Source of the DNA: Acidimicrobiales bacterium
Lineage (GTDB): Bacteria; Actinomycetota; Acidimicrobiia; Acidimicrobiales; SZUA-35
Assembly: GCA_020630065.1 (NCBI GenBank)
Contig: JAHDCC010000004.1
Span: 173,633-215,844, forward strand
Length of the DNA: 42,212 nucleotides
Direction: 5' to 3'
Position numbers and translations under genes: made by a program. Shown piece after piece: positions 38,995 through 42,212 of this stretch (within the stretch, counting starts at the first letter, position 1; every line of letters begins with the position of its first letter). A model generated the notes under the pieces. That model ran no database searches. It saw nothing but the letters and a program-made list of their open reading frames with translations, and was not told the DNA's origin.

Positions 38995-39983
38995 TAGTTT
39001 TTATGGTTTCAGTTTCCGGACTGTTGATTGGAACCGCAACGACTGGTGCGGCGGCAGAGGCAGATGTGACCGAACCGTCTGATCAAACGGTTGAAGATAT
39101 CGAGGTGACGATATCTGAAAGCGCCGACCCTAATGATGAACAAGTCGACCTTTCGATTTCTAGAACAGGCAACGGGTCGAGCGGTCCGGGGCAACGTTCA
39201 GAGCCGCTTCCACCAGGGTGGGAATGTCAAAATTACCGGTCTATAGAGAACGACCTGGTTCAAGCCGTCTACGACTTCACCGACGGAACCGATTCAGGAG
39301 TTGCAGGGGCCGACCGGGTGCGAGCCACGCTCGATAACTCCAACGGTACATTCCTCGATACCGGTGCTACCGTCGACCCTCGAGATGACCAAAACTCCTA
39401 CGACACGACCCGTCAATACTCGCCATCTGGCCAGTGGGCGTGGATTGTCTGCACAGATGCAGACGGTGAAACCAGGTCAAACGACCTGTTCCCGATAGGG
39501 GGAGCGCCGGTAACTTTGGGCGGGCTGTTCAGTCAAGCGATGAACCAAATCGACCCCCCTGTCCACGACTTCGAAATGCGGCCGGAAGGAAAACAACTCG
39601 TTCAGTTCCCGTCGTTGTTGTGGGTCGAACCCGACTATTGGAACACCGACCGGAGCGCGACGGTTGGCAACGGAAACCTTTCACTCACCGTCTCGCTGGT
39701 CCCGTTCGAAACAGAATGGGACCCAGGCGACGGTAGCGATCCGATCATCTGCGACGGGCCGGGCGACGTGTGGAGCCGAGGCGTCGACTCCGAAACCCTG
39801 TCATGTAAACACATCTATCGAAGTGTCCTGAACCAGCCGTTTACGTTGACGTCTACCGTTCGGTTCGAAGTCCAATGGCAAACAAACTCAAACGAAATAT
39901 TGGGTCCTTTCGCTCCTCTTGAACGAGTCGACACCGCTGAGGTTGGTGTTCGAGAAATCCAGGTAGTGGAGTCAAACGCTTGA
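38982..39983 (+). CDS. Secreted protein of the tad operon
   Basis: 333 residues. Sec signal peptide ~1-25 (IVVFMVSVSGLLIGTATTGA, ending AAAEA). The mature part opens with an acidic, Ser/Asp-rich stretch, then a beta-rich region with cysteines at WECQNYR, IVCTDADG, IICDGPGD and LSCKHIY, probably two disulfides. Segments FETEWDPGDGSDPIICDGPG and CKHIYR resemble PKD-like beta-sandwich repeats that are common in actinobacterial tad loci, but the match is by eye. There is no wall anchor. It overlaps the lipoprotein gene upstream (13 bp) and its TGA overlaps the TTG start of the LysM gene. Confidence 0.75.
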   Translation: MSRIVVFMVSVSGLLIGTATTGAAAEADVTEPSDQTVEDIEVTISESADPNDEQVDLSISRTGNGSSGPGQRSEPLPPGWECQNYRSIENDLVQAVYDFTDGTDSGVAGADRVRATLDNSNGTFLDTGATVDPRDDQNSYDTTRQYSPSGQWAWIVCTDADGETRSNDLFPIGGAPVTLGGLFSQAMNQIDPPVHDFEMRPEGKQLVQFPSLLWVEPDYWNTDRSATVGNGNLSLTVSLVPFETEWDPGDGSDPIICDGPGDVWSRGVDSETLSCKHIYRSVLNQPFTLTSTVRFEVQWQTNSNEILGPFAPLERVDTAEVGVREIQVVESNA

Positions 39984-42212
39984 GTAGACTCGCCGGGTTT
40001 TTCGTCAACACCATCAACGCTCTCACGTTTCTTATCATCCTGGTAGGCCTGCCGGCGGTGTTGGTGACAGTTGTAGGTTGGCCTGGGCCAACCGCGGTCC
40101 CTGAGGTTACGAAGATCGAATCTGTCATAACTGGACGCGAACAAGTTCCGCCACTGTTCCTAATCAAAAGCTTGACCATCGTCGCCTGGATAGTTTGGCT
40201 CCAACTTGTCATAGCGATGGTCGAAGAGATCAAAGCTGTCCGGCTTGACCTAGTAGCAAAGAAGTCGTTTGTACTTCCCGGTATCCAGAAATTTGTTGCA
40301 TCAGCAGTACTCGCAATCACACTGCTAATCAATGGACTCAAACCGGCAAGCGCTGCAACCGTCGCCGCCCCAGCCCCGATCGCTCAGCCGTTTGAAGCCG
40401 ACCAATCAGAACCGCCACCAGCAGCCCCAGAAACGGTTCAAACCAAATCGTATATCACTCAAGCCGGAGACTCGTGGTGGAAAGTCGCAGAGACCTTCCT
40501 CGGGGACGGGTCACGGTTCGCTGAACTCCGTCAACTTAACGTCGGTAAAACGTTCGACGGTCTGATCGTCCAGGAAGACTCCGACTATCTCGGCATCGGA
40601 TGGAACATCGAACTCCCGGCAGACGCAGCAACTCCAGCATCGATAACAGTCCAGCCCGGCGACACTCTGTCCGAGCTTGAAGACAAACATGGTTTGAACG
40701 ATGGCGACCTCGCCGACGCAAACGACATCGACTTCCCTGACCTGATCCACCCCGGACAAGAGCTAGACGTCCCAAGTCCCATCACCGAATCGGCGGTTGA
40801 AAACAACCAAGAAAAGCCGGTTCCCAAACCAGTATCTGAGTCTGCACCAGTTGAAGCGGATGAGCCTGCACCGGCGCCAGAGTCTTCACCCGAGCCAGGG
40901 TCTGCATCAGTAAAACCTTCGGAAAACCCTGACCGCAGCCAAATCGGTTCCGGCCCGCAAGCGCTGCCCCCACTTCAAGCACAACAACCACAGATAGTCG
41001 ACGCTGAAGACCCGTCCATCAGTCAGCTAGACGAAGAAGTTAACGTAGGGGGACGCATCGCGGTTGGTGGGCTCTTGTCGGCGTTGGCGTTTCTTGCCCC
41101 GGCGTTATGGTCGGTTCGGAACCGACGGTTCCGTGCCGCTATAAGAACGGTCACCACCGACCAGCCCGGCTTTGAGCCTCTCGACGAAGTTGATGCCGCG
41201 AAAATGGTTGCCGCCGCCTCCTATGGCGACGACGAATTTATGGCGGTCCTGCTCCGGCTTGTCGGGCAACGAATGAGTAGTGCCAGGCAAGACCCAGGAC
41301 TGCTAGCAATAACTATCGACAACGATTCCGCCGACTTGCTCTTCGAGCATCACCCAGCGTTTGAACCCGGCCCCGGTTTTGTTTCGACCGGTAACGGGTG
41401 GACGGCTAAGCGCCCAAAAACGTTAAACCAAATGAAAAGTCAGGCCTCAATATCGATCGTTCCTTACCCGGCGATGGTCTCACTGGGATCAATAAAAGAC
41501 ACATCGATAGCCATGAACCTCGAACAGCTCGGCGGTCTGAACATCATTGGTAGCCAATCGGACACCCGTGAGGTGATGTTCAACATTGCCGTCGAACTAG
41601 CTTCATCGGACCTGGCCGAAACTATTCGAATCATCGCGGTCGGATTCGAAATGAACTTACCTGGGCTTGACCGAATCGAACACTACGATACGTTGCCTCC
41701 TGAACTCGCCACCACCGAGACTATAGACGATCCGGGTTTGAAACGGCTGCTAACCGTCGACCTAGCGTCTTCTGAGCCGGTCATCGTTATCAGTCCAGAA
41801 GTGTCTCTACCTGTCGAATCGATCGTCGGTGGAGTTATTCCCGTGGTAGCAAATAGCGGTCGGGCAGATTTAGCTGACCTTATCGTTCATGGTTCACTGG
41901 TTAGTTTGCCGAGGCTGGGTTTTAACAACGTTGAACGGATAAGACTTTCGCCCCGCGAAATTTGTGAGTATCTCGAACCATCGAACACAACTCGACATGT
42001 CACAACACCACAAAGCGAGGTCGTTGACCTACGGCCACCACGGTCGGTTTCGACGTTGGCGGTGTCTCATGAACAAAACGCTTCAACCACCATTGCTTTG
42101 ACGCCGACGGCGCTCGCCGCAAAGATAACTGGCCCGGTGCCTCTTCGGAAAGTTACTGCCTCAAACGAAAACTTTGCACGAGACGTACCTATCGAACGAC
42201 CAACCGAGAATG
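39980..42212 (+). CDS. Large LysM-domain membrane protein of the tad locus, 3' end cut by window edge
   Basis: An open frame runs from TTG 39980 (overlapping the upstream TGA as TTGA) to the edge without a stop, 744 codons. N-terminal hydrophobic segments at ~10-30, ~60-80 and ~95-115 anchor it. Two LysM domains follow: ~158-208 (YITQAGDSWWKVAETFLG) and ~222-268 (ITVQPGDTLSELEDKHG, then IHPGQELDVP). LysM binds peptidoglycan. A Pro/Glu-rich linker (~270-345) leads to another TM segment (~357-378) and a long cytosolic-like region (~380-744) with no name I know. In actinobacterial tad loci such LysM proteins occur, sometimes fused to BTAD regulatory domains. The C-terminus is missing here. Wall-linked scaffold or regulator for the pilus is an inference. 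Confidence 0.82.
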   Translation, partial: MSRLAGFFVNTINALTFLIILVGLPAVLVTVVGWPGPTAVPEVTKIESVITGREQVPPLFLIKSLTIVAWIVWLQLVIAMVEEIKAVRLDLVAKKSFVLPGIQKFVASAVLAITLLINGLKPASAATVAAPAPIAQPFEADQSEPPPAAPETVQTKSYITQAGDSWWKVAETFLGDGSRFAELRQLNVGKTFDGLIVQEDSDYLGIGWNIELPADAATPASITVQPGDTLSELEDKHGLNDGDLADANDIDFPDLIHPGQELDVPSPITESAVENNQEKPVPKPVSESAPVEADEPAPAPESSPEPGSASVKPSENPDRSQIGSGPQALPPLQAQQPQIVDAEDPSISQLDEEVNVGGRIAVGGLLSALAFLAPALWSVRNRRFRAAIRTVTTDQPGFEPLDEVDAAKMVAAASYGDDEFMAVLLRLVGQRMSSARQDPGLLAITIDNDSADLLFEHHPAFEPGPGFVSTGNGWTAKRPKTLNQMKSQASISIVPYPAMVSLGSIKDTSIAMNLEQLGGLNIIGSQSDTREVMFNIAVELASSDLAETIRIIAVGFEMNLPGLDRIEHYDTLPPELATTETIDDPGLKRLLTVDLASSEPVIVISPEVSLPVESIVGGVIPVVANSGRADLADLIVHGSLVSLPRLGFNNVERIRLSPREICEYLEPSNTTRHVTTPQSEVVDLRPPRSVSTLAVSHEQNASTTIALTPTALAAKITGPVPLRKVTASNENFARDVPIERPTEN

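Overview
The window is about 42 kb of mid-GC bacterial chromosome and is almost fully coding. It reads like an actinobacterium. Supporting signs are an actinobacterial-type tad pilus operon with no outer-membrane secretin, a PknB-like Ser/Thr kinase, an OmpR-family two-component pair, a GSII-type glutamine synthetase, frequent GTG/TTG starts, four-base (ATGA/GTGA-type) overlaps and several very short leaders. An Acidimicrobiia-like marine or freshwater lineage fits best, but that is an inference from gene content, not a phylogenetic result. I found no tRNA, rRNA, CRISPR array, transposase or phage gene.

Layout. 1-2672 (minus): an RTX-type Ca-binding secreted protein cut by the left edge, an FMN split-barrel protein, and an acidic six-cysteine secreted protein. 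2801-5154 (plus): a response regulator and a histidine kinase with an unusual ten-cysteine sensor, divergent from the acidic protein across an operator-like array. 5211-8298 (minus): Nudix hydrolase, glutamine synthetase and glutamate dehydrogenase, an ammonium-assimilation block with structured intergenic DNA. 8515-16162: EcsC-like protein, secreted propeller/FN3 protein, zinc peptidase, serS, an odd fused molybdenum-hydroxylase-like protein, and a TAT-exported thioredoxin-fold protein. 16318-19441 (plus): Ser/Thr kinase, a Pro/Gln-rich membrane protein, and a membrane-protein/XRE-regulator pair. 19438-23568: SnoaL-like protein, AraC regulator, a scar carrying pieces of two nearby genes, a DUF4240-like protein, and ErpA and Mrp for Fe-S cluster work. 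23592-26137: an ECF sigma/anti-sigma/MscS-like operon divergent from a second channel-like gene. 26155-26425: an unassigned structured RNA array. 26429-31950: secreted EEP hydrolase, then a three-gene operon (96-aa helical protein, 972-aa effector-like protein, WD40 lipoprotein). 32279-42212 (plus): a tad/flp pilus operon running off the right edge.

How the genes work together. The tad block has a CpaB/SAF protein, a TadZ-like protein lacking the P-loop lysine, the TadA ATPase, the TadB and TadC platform proteins, and four consecutive small proteins that all carry a prepilin-type glycine junction. It continues with a lipoprotein, a secreted protein and a large LysM protein, and should build a cell-surface pilus through a Gram-positive-type wall. 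No secretin and no prepilin peptidase are visible here.

The observation I rate highest is 26155-26425. Hairpin A (loop ACCCTCAG) and hairpin B (loop containing TTGGGCGATC) occur twice in tandem about 118 bp apart. The loops are identical but the stem sequences are completely different and still complementary, and a third B-like hairpin ends in a T-run. That is the signature of a selected RNA structure. I cannot match it to a family I know.
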